Source of the DNA: Petrolisthes cinctipes
Lineage: Eukaryota; Arthropoda; Malacostraca; Decapoda; Porcellanidae
Length of the DNA: 64,000 nt
Reading direction: 5' to 3'
Assembly: GCA_033782935.1 (NCBI GenBank)
Contig: JAWQEG010000082.1
Coordinates: 1,178,001 to 1,242,000, forward strand
Below, piece by piece: positions 11,142-22,870 of this stretch (position 1 is its first letter; each line of letters begins with the position of its first letter). The translations under genes were made by a program, and so were the position numbers. The notes under the pieces were generated by a model. The model saw nothing but the letters and a program-made list of their open reading frames with translations, was not told the origin of the DNA and made no database searches.

Positions 11142-12799
11142 TAGGCATGTACAGATCGCTTCTGGGACCCCTAAATATCGAATTTTCGGGTGTATTGGGA
11201 CTGAATTTGAGATATCGACTTTTTGGCACCTAAAAGATCGATTTTTAGCATGTTTTTAGCCTATATTTTGAAAATATTCTAGCACTGTACAGATTGCTTC
11301 TGGGACCCCAAAATATTGAATTTTCGGGTGTTTTGAGCCTGAATTTGAGATATAAACGGGTACAGAAGATACATGCACATATTGACTTTGGGCACCAAAA
11401 ATATCGATTTTCAGCATGTTTTGGGCCTGAATTTTGAAAATACTCTAACACGAAGTAGGCATGTACAGATCGCTTCTGGGACCCAAAAATATCGAATTTT
11501 CGGGTGTTTAGGGCCAGAATTTGAGATATAAACGTGTACAGAAGATGCATGCACATATCGACTTTTGGGCACCTAAAAGATCGATTTTCAGTATGTTTTT
11601 GGCCTGTATTCTGAAAATACTCTAACACGGAGTAGGCATGTACAGATCGCTTCTGGGACCCCTAAATATCGAATATTCGGGTGTTTTGGGACTGAATTTG
11701 AGATATCGACTTTTTGGCACCTAAAAGATCGATTTTTAGCATGTTTTTAGCCTATATTTTGAAAATATTCTAGCACTGTACAGATTGCTTCTGGGACCCC
11801 AAAATATTGAATTTTCGGGTGTTTTGAGCCTGAATTTGAGATATAAACGGGTACAGAAGATACATGCACATATTGACTTTGGGCACCAAAAATATCGATT
11901 TTCAGCATGTTTTGGGCCTGAATTTTGAAAATACTCTAACACGGAGTAGGCATGTACAGATCGCTTCTGGGACACAAAAATATCGAATTATCGGGTGTTT
12001 AGGGCCAGAATTTGAGATATAAACGGGTACAGAAGATGCATGCACATATCGACTTTTGGGCACCTAAAAGATCGATTTCAGTATGTTTTTGGTCTGTATT
12101 TTGAAAATACTCTAACACGGAGTAGGCATGTACAGATACCTTCTGGGACCTCTAAATATCGAATTTTCGGGTGTTTTGGGACTGAATTTGAGATATCGAT
12201 TTTTTGGCACCTAAAATGTCGATTTTTAGTATGTTTTTAGCCTATATTTTGAAAATATTCTAGCACTGTGTAGGCATGTACAGATTGCTTCTGGGACCCC
12301 AAAATATAGAATTTTCGGGTGTTTTGAGCCTGAATTTGAGATATAAACGGGTACAGAAGATACATGCACATATTGACTTTGGGCATCTAAAATATTGATT
12401 TTCAGCATGTTTTGGGCCTGTATTTTGAAAATACTCTAACACTGAGTAGGCATGTACAGATTGCTTCTGGGACCCCAAAATATTGAATTTTCGGGTGTTT
12501 TGAGCCTGAATTTGAGATATAAACGGGTACAGAAGATACATGCACATATTGACTTTGGGCACCAAAAATATCGATTTTCAGCATGTTTTGGGCCTGAATT
12601 TTGAAAATACTCTAACACTGAGTAGGCATGTACAGATTGCTTCTGGGACCCCAAAATATTGAATTTTCGGGTGTTTTGAGCCTGAATTTGAGATATAAAC
12701 GGGTACTGAAGATGCATGCACATATCGACTTTTGGGCACCTAAAAGATCGATTTTCAGTATGTTTTTGGCCTGTATTTTGAAAATACTCTAACACGGAG
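11142..12799 (+). repeat. Second-level HOR, alpha copy 3 (1658 bp)
   Basis: The HOR spacings are 491, 490 and 677. The alpha markers gggacacaaaaatatcg (about 11970), ttggtctg (about 12089) and catctaaaatattgatt (about 12384) are present. The series ends here and the array continues with plain 501 bp units. Confidence 0.85.
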
Positions 12800-14622
12800 T
12801 AGGCATGTACAGATACCTTCTGGGACCTCTAAATATCGAATTTTCGGGTGTTTTGGGACTGAATTTGAGATATCGATTTTTTGGCACCTAAAATGTCGAT
12901 TTTTAGCATGTTTTTAGCCTATATTTTGAAAATATTCTAGCACTGTGTAGGCATGTACAGATTGCTTCTGGGACCCCAAAATATTGAATTTTCGGGTGTT
13001 TTGAGCCTGAATTTGAGATATAAACGGGTACAGAAGATACATGCACATATTGACTTTGGGCATCTAAAATATCGATTTTTAGCATGTTTTGGGCCTGTAT
13101 TTTGAAAATACTCTAACACTGAGTAGGCATGTACAGATTGCTTCTGGGACCCCAAAATATTGAATTTTCGGGTGTTTTGAGCCTGAATTTGAGATATAAA
13201 CGGGTACTGAAGATGCATGCACATATCGACTTTTGTGCACCTAAAAGATCGATTTTCAGTATGTTTTGAGCATGTATTTTGAAAATACTCTAACACGGAG
13301 TAGGCATGTACAGATCGCTTCTGGGACCCCTAAATATCGAATTTTCGGGTGTTTTGGGACTGAATTTGAGATATTGACTTTTTGGCACCTAAAAGATCGA
13401 TTTTTAGCATGTTTTTAGCCTATATTTTGAAAATATTCTAGCACTGAGTAGGCATGTACAGATTGCTTCTGGGACCCCAAAATATTGAATTTTCGGGTGT
13501 TTTGAGCCTGAATTTGAGATATAAACGGATACAGAAGATACATGCACATATTGACTTTGGGCATCTAAAATATCGATTTTCAGCATGTTTTGGGCCTGAA
13601 TTTTGAAAATACTCTAACACTGAGTAGGCATGTACAGATTGCTTCTGGGACCCCAAAATATTGAATTTTCGGGTGTTTTGAGCCTGAATTTGAGATATAA
13701 ACGGGTACTGAAGATGCATGCACATATCGACTTTTGGGCACCTAAAAGATCGATTTTCAGTATGTTTTTGGCCTGTATTTTGAAAATACTCTAACACGGA
13801 GTAGGCATGTACAGATACCTTCTGGGACCTCTAAATATCGAATTTTCGGGTGTTTTGGGACTGAATTTGAGATATCGATTTTTTGGCACCTAAAATGTCG
13901 ATTTTTAGCATGTTTTTAGCCTATATTTTGAAAATATTCTAGCACTGTGTAGGCATGTACAGATTGCTTCTGGGACCCCAAAATATTGAATTTTCGGGTG
14001 TTTTGAGCCTGAATTTGAGATATAAACGGGTACAGAAGATACATGCACATATTGACTTTGGGCATCTAAAATATCGATTTTTAGCATGTTTTGGGCCTGT
14101 ATTTTGAAAATACTCTAACACTGAGTAGGCATGTACAGATTGCTTCTGGGACCCCAAAATATTGAATTTTCGGGTGTTTTGAGCCTGAATTTGAGATATA
14201 AACGGGTACTGAAGATGCATGCACATATCGACTTTTGTGCACCTAAAAGATCGATTTTCAGTATGTTTTGAGCATGTATTTTGAAAATACTCTAACACGG
14301 AGTAGGCATGTACAGATCGCTTCTGGGACCCCTAAATATCGAATTTTCGGGTGTTTTGGGACTGAATTTGAGATATTGACTTTTTGGCACCTAAAAGATC
14401 GATTTTTAGCATGTTTTTAGCCTATATTTTGAAAATATTCTAGCACTGAGTAGGCATGTACAGATTGCTTCTGGGACCCCAAAATATTGAATTTTCGGGT
14501 GTTTTGAGCCTGAATTTGAGATATAAACGGATACAGAAGATACATGCACATATTGACTTTGGGCATCTAAAATATCGATTTTCAGCATGTTTTGGGCCTG
14601 AATTTTGAAAATACTCTAACAC
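12565..14622 (+). repeat. 1002 bp (2 x 501) tandem duplication, no mismatch seen
   Basis: Positions 12565-13620 match 13567-14622 at a shift of 1002, and I found no difference by eye. The left edge is set by caccaaaaa against catctaaaa at 12562-12564. The right edge is set by t at 13621 against g at 14623 (aacactgag against aacacggag). The private variant aaacggatacag is present once per copy (about 13525 and 14527). Identity 54 bp beyond one period fits unequal exchange. Confidence 0.88.
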
Positions 14623-14803
14623 GGAGTAGGCATGTACAGATCGCTTCTGGGACCCCAAAATATCGAATTTTCGGGTGTTTAGGGCCAGAATTTGAGATAT
14701 AAACGGGTACAGAAGATGCATGCACATATCTACTTTTGTGCACCTAAAAGATCGATTTTTAGTATGTTTTGAGTATGTATTTTGAAAATACTCTAACACG
14801 GAG

Positions 14804-16296
14804 TAGGCATGCACAGATCGCTTCTGGGACCCCTAAATATCGAATTTTCGGGTGTTTTGGGACTGAATTTGAGATATTGACTTTTTGGCAAATAAAAGAT
14901 CGATTTTTAGCATGTTTTTAGCCTATATTTTGAAAATATTCTAGCACTGAGTATGCATGTACAGATTGCTTCTGGGACCCCAAAATATTGAATTTTCGGG
15001 TGTTTTGAGCCTGAATTTGAGATATAAACGGGTACAGAAGATACATGCACATATTGACTTTGGGCACCAAAAATATCGATTTTCAGCATGTTTTGGGCCT
15101 GAATTTTGAAAATACTCTAACACGGAATAGGCATGTACAGATCGCTTCTGGGACCCAAAAATATCGAATTTTCGGGTGTTTAGGGCCAGAATTTGAGATA
15201 TAAACGGGTACAGAAGATGCATGCACATATCGACTTTTGGGCACCTAAAAGATCGATTTTCAGTATGTTTTGAGCATGTATTTTGAAAATACTCTAACAC
15301 GGAGTAGGCATGTACAGATCGCTTCTGGGACCCCTAAATATCGAATTTTCGGGTGTTTTGGGACTGAATTTGAGATATCGACTTTTTGGCACCTAAAAGA
15401 TCGATTTTTAGCATGTTTTTAGCCTATATTTTGAAAATATTCTAGCACTGTACAGATTGCTTCTGGGACCCCAAAATATTGAATTTTCGGGTGTTTTGAG
15501 CCTGAATTTGAGATATAAACGGGTACAGAAGATACATGCACATATTGACTTTGGGCACCAAAAATATCGATTTTCAGCATGTTTTGGGCCTGAATTTTGA
15601 AAATACTCTAACACGGAGTAGGCATGTACAGATCGCTTCTGGGACCCCAAAATATCGAATTTTCGGGTGTTTAGGGACAGAATTTGAGATATAAACGGGT
15701 ACAGAAGATGCATGCACATATCGACTTTTGGGCACCTAAAAGATCGATTTTCAGTATGTTTTTGGCCTGTATTTTGAAAATACTCTAACACGGAGTAGGC
15801 ATGTACAGATACCTTCTGGGACCTCTAAATATCGAATTTTCGGGTGTTTTGGGACTGAATTTGAGATATCGATTTTTTGGCACCTAAAATGTCGATTTTT
15901 AGCATGTTTTTAGCCTATATTTTGAAAATATTCTAGCACTGTGTAGGCATGTACAGATTGCTTCTGGGACCCCAAAATATTGAATTTTCGGGTGTTTTGA
16001 GCCTGAATTTGAGATATAAACGGGTACAGAAGATACATGCACATATTGACTTTGGGCATCTAAAATATCGATTTTCAGCATGTTTTGGGCCTGTATTTTG
16101 AAAATACTCTAACACTGAGTAGGCATGTACAGATTGCTTCTGGGACCCCAATATATTGAATTTTCGGGTGTTTTGAGCCTGAATTTGAGATATAAACGGG
16201 TACTGAAGATGCATGCACATATCGACTTTTGTGCACCTAAAAGATCGATTTTCAGTATGTTTTGAGCATGTATTTTGAAAATACTCTAACACGGAG
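14804..16296 (+). repeat. Regular 501/491 bp HORs
   Basis: There are three ordinary B-C-A units with B starts at 14804, 15305 and 15796. Spacings are 501, 491 and 501. The last A-position monomer has the ccaatatattg variant (about 16149), otherwise seen only in the 992 bp block near the window start. No other feature is visible. Confidence 0.85.
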
Positions 16297-16611
16297 TAGG
16301 CATGTACAGATCGCTTCTGGGACCCCTAAATATCGAATTTTCGGGTGTTTTGGGACTGAATTTGAGATATCGACTTTTTGGCACCTAAAAGATCGATTTT
16401 TAGCATGTTTTTAGCCTATATTTTGAAAATATTCTAGCACTGTACAGATTGCTTCTGGGACCCCAAAATATTGAATTTTCGGGTGTTTTGAGCCTGAATT
16501 CGAGATATAAACGGGTACAGAAGATGCATGCGCATATCGTCTTTTGGGTACCTAAAAGATCGATTTTCAGTATGTTTTTAGCCTGTATTTTGAAAATACT
16601 CTAACACGGAG
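16297..16611 (+). repeat. Irregular 315 bp unit: B plus C/A hybrid monomer
   Basis: After B, the 10 bp-deleted C start continues to gcctgaattcgagatat and then switches to A sequence (gatgcatgcgcatatcg, cttttgggtacc). One C and one A have been fused into a single monomer. The fusion creates the only EcoRI-type site (16496-16501) I noticed in the left array. Confidence 0.8.
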
Positions 16612-17112
16612 TAGGCATGTACAGATACCTTCTGGGACCTCTAAATATCGAATTTTCGGGTGTTTTGGGACTGAATTTGAGATATCGACTTTTTGGCACC
16701 TAAAAGATCGATTTTTAGCATGTTTTTAGCCTATATTTTGAAAATATTATAGCACTGAGTAGGCATGTACAGATTGCTTCTGGGACCCCAAAATATTGAA
16801 TTTTCGGGTGTTTTGAGCCTGAATTTGAGATATAAACGGGTACAGAAGATACATGCACATATTGACTTTGGGCACCAAAAATATCGGTTTTCAGCATGTT
16901 TTGGGCATGAATTTTGAAAATACTCTAACACGGAGTAGGCATGTACAGATCGCTTCTGGTACCCCAAAATATCGAATTTTCGGGTGTTTAGGGCCAGAAT
17001 TTGAGATATAAACGGGTACAGAAGATGCATGCACATATCGTCTTTTGGGTACCTAAAAGATCGATTTTCAGTATGTTTTTAGCCTGTATTTTGAAAATAC
17101 TCTAACACGGAG

Positions 17113-18253
17113 TAGGCATGTACAGATACCTTCTGGGACCTCTAAATATCGAATTTTCGGGTGTTTTGGGACTGAATTTGAGATATCGACTTTTTGGCAC
17201 CTAAAAGATCGATTTTTAGCATGTTTTTAGCCTATATTTTGAAAATATTCTAGCACTGAGTAGGCATGTACAGATTGCTTCTGGGACCCCAAAATATTGA
17301 ATTTTCGGGTGTTTTGAGCCTGAATTTGAGATATAAACGGGTACAGAAGATACATGCACATATTGACTTTGGGCACCAAAAATATCGATTTTCAGCATGT
17401 TTTGGGTCTGAATTTTGAAAATACTCTAACACGGAGTAGGCATGTTCAGATCGCTTCTGGGACCCCTAAATATCGAATTTTCGGGTGTTTTGGGACTGAA
17501 TTTGAGATATCGACTTTTTGGCACCTAAAAGATCGATTTTTAGCATGTTTTTAGCCTATATTTTGAAAATATTCTAGAACTGAGTACAGATTGCTTCTGG
17601 GACCCCAAAATATTGAATTTTCGGATGTTTTGAGCCTGAATTTGAGATATAAACGGGTACAGAAGATACATGCACATATTGACTTTGGGCACCAAAAATA
17701 TCGATTTTCAGCATGTTTTGGGCCTGAATTTTGAAAATACTCTAACACGGAGTAGGCATGTTCAGATCGCTTCTGGGACCCCAAAATATCGAATTTTCGG
17801 GTGTTTAGGGCCAGAATTTGAGATATAAACGGGTACAGAAGATGCATGCACATATCGACTTTTGGGCACCTAAAAGATCGATTTTCAGTATGTTTTTGGC
17901 CTGTATTTTGAAAATACTCTAACACGGAGTAGGCATGTACAGATACCTTCTGGGACCTCTAAATATCGAATTTTCGGGTGTTTTGGGACTGAATTTGAGA
18001 TATCGATTTTTTGGCACCTAAAATGTCGATTTTTAGCATGTTTTTAGCCTATATTTTGAAAATATTCTAGCTCTGTGTAGACATGTACATATTGCTTCTG
18101 GGACCCCAAAATATTGAATTTTCGGGTGTTTTGAGCCTGAATTTGAGATATAAACGGGTACAGAAGATACATGCACATATTGACTTTGGGCATCTAAAAT
18201 ATCGATTTTCAGCATGTTTTGAGCATGTATTTTGAAAATACTCTAACACGGAG
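17113..18253 (+). repeat. Run of irregular units: 324, 493 and 324 bp
   Basis: 17113-17436 is B-C without A. 17437-17929 is B-C-A with a different B/C boundary deletion, reading aactgagtacag (8 bp lost instead of 10). 17930-18253 is again B-C without A and has degraded boundaries (ctctgtgtagacatgtac). Together with the 315 bp unit upstream this is the most rearranged part of the left array. Confidence 0.82.
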
Positions 18254-18754
18254 TAGGCATGTACAGATCGCTTCTGGGACCCCTAAATATGGAATTTTCG
18301 GGTGTTTTGGGACTGAATTTGAGATATCGACTTTTTGGCACCTAAAAGATCGATTTTTATCATGTTTTTAGCCTATATTTTGAAAATATTCTAGCACTGA
18401 GTAGGCATGTACAGATTGCTTCTGGGACCCCAAAATATTGAATTTTCGGGTGTTTTGAGCCTGAATTTGAGATATAAACGGGTACAGAAGATACATGCAC
18501 ATATTGACTTTGGGCACCAAAAATATCGATTTTCAGCATGTTTTGGGCCTGAATTTTGAAAATACTCTAACACGGAGTAGGCATGTACAGATCGCTTCTG
18601 GGACCCCAAAATATCGAATTTTCGGGTGTTTAGGGCCAGAATTTGAGATATAAACGGGTACAGAAGATGCATGCACATATCGACTTTTGGGCACCTAAAA
18701 GATCGATTTTAAGTATGTTTTTGGCCTGTATTTTGAAAATACTCTAACACGGAG

Positions 18755-20748
18755 TAGGCATGTACAGATACCTTCTGGGACCTCTAAATATCGAATTTTC
18801 GTTTGTTTTGGGACTGAATTTGAGATATCGATTTTTTGGCACCTAAAAGATCGATTTTTAGCATGTTTTTAACCTATATTTTGAAAATATTCTAGCACTG
18901 AGTAGGCATGTACAGATTGCTTCTGGGACCCCAAAATATTGAATTTTCGGGTGTTTTGAGCCTGAATTTGAGATATAAACGGGTACAGAAGATACATGCA
19001 CATATTGACTTTGGGCATCTAAAATGTCGATTTTCAGCATGTTTTGGGCCTGTATTTTGAAAATACTCTAACACTGAGTAGGAATGTACAGATTGCTTCT
19101 GGGACCCCAAAATATTGAATTTTTGGGTGTTTTGAGCCTGAATTTGAGATATAAACGGGTACTGAAGATGCATGCACATATCGACTTTTGTGCACCTAAA
19201 AGATCGATTTTCAATATGTTTTGAGCATGTATTTTGAAAATACTTTAACACGGAGTAGGCATGTACAGATCTCTTCTGGAACCCCTAAATATCGAATTTT
19301 CGGGTGTTTTGGGACTGAATTTGAGATATCGACTTTTTGGCACCTAAAAGATCGATTTTTAGCATGTTTTTAGCCTATATTTTGAAAATATTCTAGCACT
19401 GTACAGATTGCTTCTGGGACCCCAAAATATTGAATTTTCGGGTGTTTTGAGCCTGAATTTGAGATATAAACGGGTACAGAAGATACATGCACATATTGAC
19501 TTTGGGCACCAAAAATATCGATTTTCAGCATGTTTTGGGTCTGAATTTTGAAAATACTCTAACACGGAGTAGGCATGTACAGATCGCTTCTGGGACCCCA
19601 AAATATCGAATTTTCGGGTGTTTAGGGCCAGAATTTGAAATATAAACGGGTACTGAAGATGCATGCACATATCGACTTTTGTGCACCTAAAAGATCGATT
19701 TTCAGTATGTTTTGAGCATATATTTTGAAAATACTCTAACACGGAGTATACATGTACAGATCGCTTCTGGGACCCCTAAATATCGAATTTTCGGGTGTTT
19801 TGGGACTGAATTTGAGATATCGACTTTTTGGCACCTAAAAGATCGATTTTTAGCATGTTTTTAGCCTATATTTTGAAAATATTCTAGCACTGAGTAGGCA
19901 TGTACAGATTGCTTCTGGGACCCCAAAATATTGAATTTTCGGGTGTTTTGAGCCTGAATTTGAGATATAAACGGGTACAGAAGATACATGCACATATTGA
20001 CTTTGGGCACCAAAAATATCGATTTTCAGCATGTTTTGGGCCTGAATTTTGAAAATACTCTAACACGGAGTAGGCATGTCCAGATTGCTTCTGGGACCCC
20101 AAAATATCGAATTTTCGGGTGTTTAGGGCCAGAATTTGAGATATAAACGGGTACAGAAGATGCATGCACATATCGACTTTTGGGCACCTAAGAGATCGAT
20201 TTTCAGTATGTTTTTTGGCCTGTATTTTGAAAATACTCTAACACGGAATAGGCATGTACAGATACCTTCTGGGACCTCTAAATATCGAATTTTCGGGTGT
20301 TTTAGGACTGAATTTGAGATATCGATTTTTTGGCACCTAAAATGTCGATTTTTGCATGTTTTTAGCCTATATTTTGAAAATATTCTAGCACTGTGTAGGC
20401 ATGTACAGATTGCTTCTGGGACCCCAAAATATTGAATTTTCGGGTGTTTTGAGCCTGAATTTGAGATATAAACGGGTACAGAAGATACATGCACATATTG
20501 ACTTTGGGCATCTAAAATATCGATTTTCAGCATGTTTTGGGCCTGTATTTTGAAAATACTCTAACACTGAGTAGGCATGTACCGATTGCTTCTGGGACCC
20601 CAAAATATTGAATTTTCGGGTGTTTTGAGCCTAAATTTGAGATATAAACGGGTACTGAAGATGCATGCACATATCGACTTTTGTCCACCTAAAAGATCGA
20701 TTTTCAGTATGTTTTGAGCATGTATTTTGAAAATACTCTAACACGGAG
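18755..20748 (+). repeat. 12-monomer block, copy 1 (about 1994 bp)
   Basis: There are four HORs with B landmarks at 18858, 19359, 19850 and about 20351. Markers shared with the next copy are catctaaaatgtcg (about 19016 and 21010), cagatctcttctgg (about 19266 and 21260), cggagtatacatg (about 19743 and 21736), gtaccgattgc (about 20579 and 22563) and gtccacctaaaag. The last HOR has a one-base deletion in the B landmark (tttttgcatg). Confidence 0.8.
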
Positions 20749-22732
20749 TAGGCATGTACAGATCGCTTCTGGGACCCCTAAATAACGAATTTTCGGGTGT
20801 TTTGGGACTGAATTTGAGATATCGACTTTTTGGCACCTAAAAGATCGATTTTTAGCATGTTTTTAGCCTATATTTTGAAAATATTCTAGCACTGAGTAGG
20901 CATGTACAGATTGCTTCTGGGACCCCAAAATATTGAATTTTCGGGTGTTTTGAGCCTGAATTTGAGATATAATCGGGTACTGAAGATGCATGCACATTTT
21001 GACTTTGGGCATCTAAAATGTCGATTTTCAGCATGTTTTGGGCCTGTATTTTGAAAATACTCTAACACTGAGTAGGCATGTACAGATTGCTTCTGGGGCC
21101 CCAAAATATTGAATTTTCGGGTGTTTTGAGCCTGAATTTGAGATATAAACGGGTACTGAAGATGCATGCACATATAGACTTTTGTGCACCTAAAAGATCG
21201 ATTTTCAGTATGTTTTGAGCATGTATTTTGAAAATACTCTAACACGGAGCAGGCATGTACAGATCTCTTCTGGGACCCCTAAATATCGAATTTTCGGGTG
21301 TTTTGGGACTGAATTTGAGATATCGACTTTTTGGCACCTAAAAGATCGATTTTTAGCATGTTTTTAGCCTATATTTTGAAAATATTCTAGCACTGTACAG
21401 ATTGCTTCTGGGACCCCAAAATATTGAATTTTCGGGTGTTTTGAGCCTGAATTTGAGATATAAACCGGTACAGAAGATACATGCACATATTGACTTTGGG
21501 CACCAAAAATATCGATTTTCAGCATGTTTTGGGCCTGAATTTTGAAAATACTCTAACACGGAGTAGGCATGTACAGATCGCTTCTGGGACCCCAAAATAT
21601 CGAATTTTCGGGTGTTTAGGGCCAGAATTTGAGATATAAACGGGTACTGAAGATGCATGCACATATCGACTTTTGTGCACCTAAAAGATCGATTTTCAGT
21701 ATGTTCTGAGCATTTTTTTTGAAAATACTCTAACACGGAGTATACATGTACAGATCGCTTCTGGGACCCGTAATTATCGAATTTTCGGGTGTTTTGGGAC
21801 TGAATTTGAGATATCGACTTTTTGGCACCTAAAAGATCGATTTTTAGCATGTTTTTAGCCTATATTTTGAAAATATTCTGGCACTGTACTGATTGCTTCT
21901 GGGACCCCAAAATATTGAATTTTCGGGTGTTTTGAGCCTGAATTTGAGATATAAACGGGTACAGAAGATACATGCACATATTGACTTTGGGCACCAAAAA
22001 TATCGATTTTCAGCATGTTTTGGGCCTGAATTTTGAAAATACTCTAACACGGAGTAGGCATGTACAGATCGCTTCTGGTACCCCAAAATATCGAATTTTC
22101 GGGTGTTTAGGGCCAGAATTTGAGATATAAACGGGTACAGAAGATGCATGCACATATCGACTTTTGGGCACCTAAGAGATCGTTTTTCAGTATGTTTTTG
22201 GCCTGTATTTTGAAAATACTCTAACACGGAGTAGGCATGTACAGATACCTTCTGGGACCTCTAAATATCGAATTTTCGGGTGTTTTGGGACTGAATTTGA
22301 GATATCGATTTTTTGGCACCTAAAATGTCGATTTTTAGCATGTTTTTAGCCTATATTTTGAAAATATTCTAGCACTGTGTAGGCATGTACAGATTGCTTC
22401 TGGGACCCAAAAATATTGAATTTTCGGGTGTTTTGAGCCTGAATTTGAGATATAAACGGGTACAGAAGATACATGCACATATTGACTTTGGGCATCTAAA
22501 ATATCGATTTTCAGCATGTTTTGGGCCTGTATTTTGAAAATACTCTAACACTGAGTAGGCATGTACCGATTGCTTCTGGGACCCCAAAATATTGAATTTT
22601 CGGGTGTTTTGAGCCTGAATTTGAGATATAAACGGGTACTGAAGATGCATGCACATATCGACTTTTGTCCACCTAAAAGATCGATTTTCAGTATGTTTTG
22701 GGCCTGAATTTTGAAAATAATCTAACACGGTG
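20749..22732 (+). repeat. 12-monomer block, copy 2 (about 1984 bp)
   Basis: The B landmarks are 20852, 21353, 21844 and 22335, following copy 1 at a shift of about 1994 (1984 near the end). Near 22700 the final A monomer switches to a C-like 3' end (ttttgggcctgaattttg) with degraded flanks (aataatctaac, ggtgtaggcatg). Divergence rises just before the inversion junction. Confidence 0.8.
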
Positions 22733-22843
22733 TAGGCATGTACAGATACCTTCTGGGAACTCTAAATATCGAATTTTCGGGTGTTTTGGGACTGAATTTG
22801 AGATATCGATTTTTTGGCACCTAAAATGTCGATTTTTAGCATG
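22733..22843 (+). repeat. Truncated B monomer at the inversion junction (111 bp)
   Basis: The B monomer begins taggcatgtacagataccttc, has the variant gggaactctaaatatcg, and is intact through cacctaaaatgtcg. It stops after ttagcatg, about 37 bp short of a full B. The missing part includes the dyad. Confidence 0.9.
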
Positions 22844-22870
22844 ATTTTCAAGATACAGGCCAAAAACATA
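22831..22870. other. Inversion junction between the two arrays
   Basis: A left B monomer runs normally to gatttttagcatg (22831-22843). The next base begins attttcaagatacaggcc, which is the end of an A monomer in reverse complement. The expected B continuation (tttttagcctat) is missing. The left arm cgatttttagcatg pairs imperfectly with catactgaaaatcg about 23 bp to the right, so the junction is a near-palindromic inverted repeat with a short spacer and very long, imperfect arms. No target-site duplication, mobile element or non-satellite filler is visible. The reverse A monomer carries the uncommon caagata variant (normally caaaata). Confidence 0.93.

Larger units (their letters stand above)
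1..22843 (+). repeat. Left satellite array, B-C-A trimeric HOR, + polarity
   Basis: The stretch is continuous tandem repeat with no unique sequence. The B-monomer landmark (tta of ttagcatg or a close variant) falls at 341, 842, 1333, 1834, 2325, 2816, 3306, 3630, 4121, 4612, 5102, 5779, 6270, 6761, 7438, 7929, 8420, 8910, 9587, 10078, 10568, 11245, 11736, 12226, 12903, 13404, 13905, 14406, 14907, 15408, 15899, 16400, 16715, 17216, 17540, 18033, 18357, 18858, 19359, 19850, about 20351, 20852, 21353, 21844, 22335 and 22836. A B monomer starts 103 bp before each landmark. Most spacings are 501, 491 or 490; exceptions are 677, 493, 324 and 315. The family is not one I can name; centromeric or other constitutive heterochromatin is an inference from the architecture. 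Confidence 0.97.
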
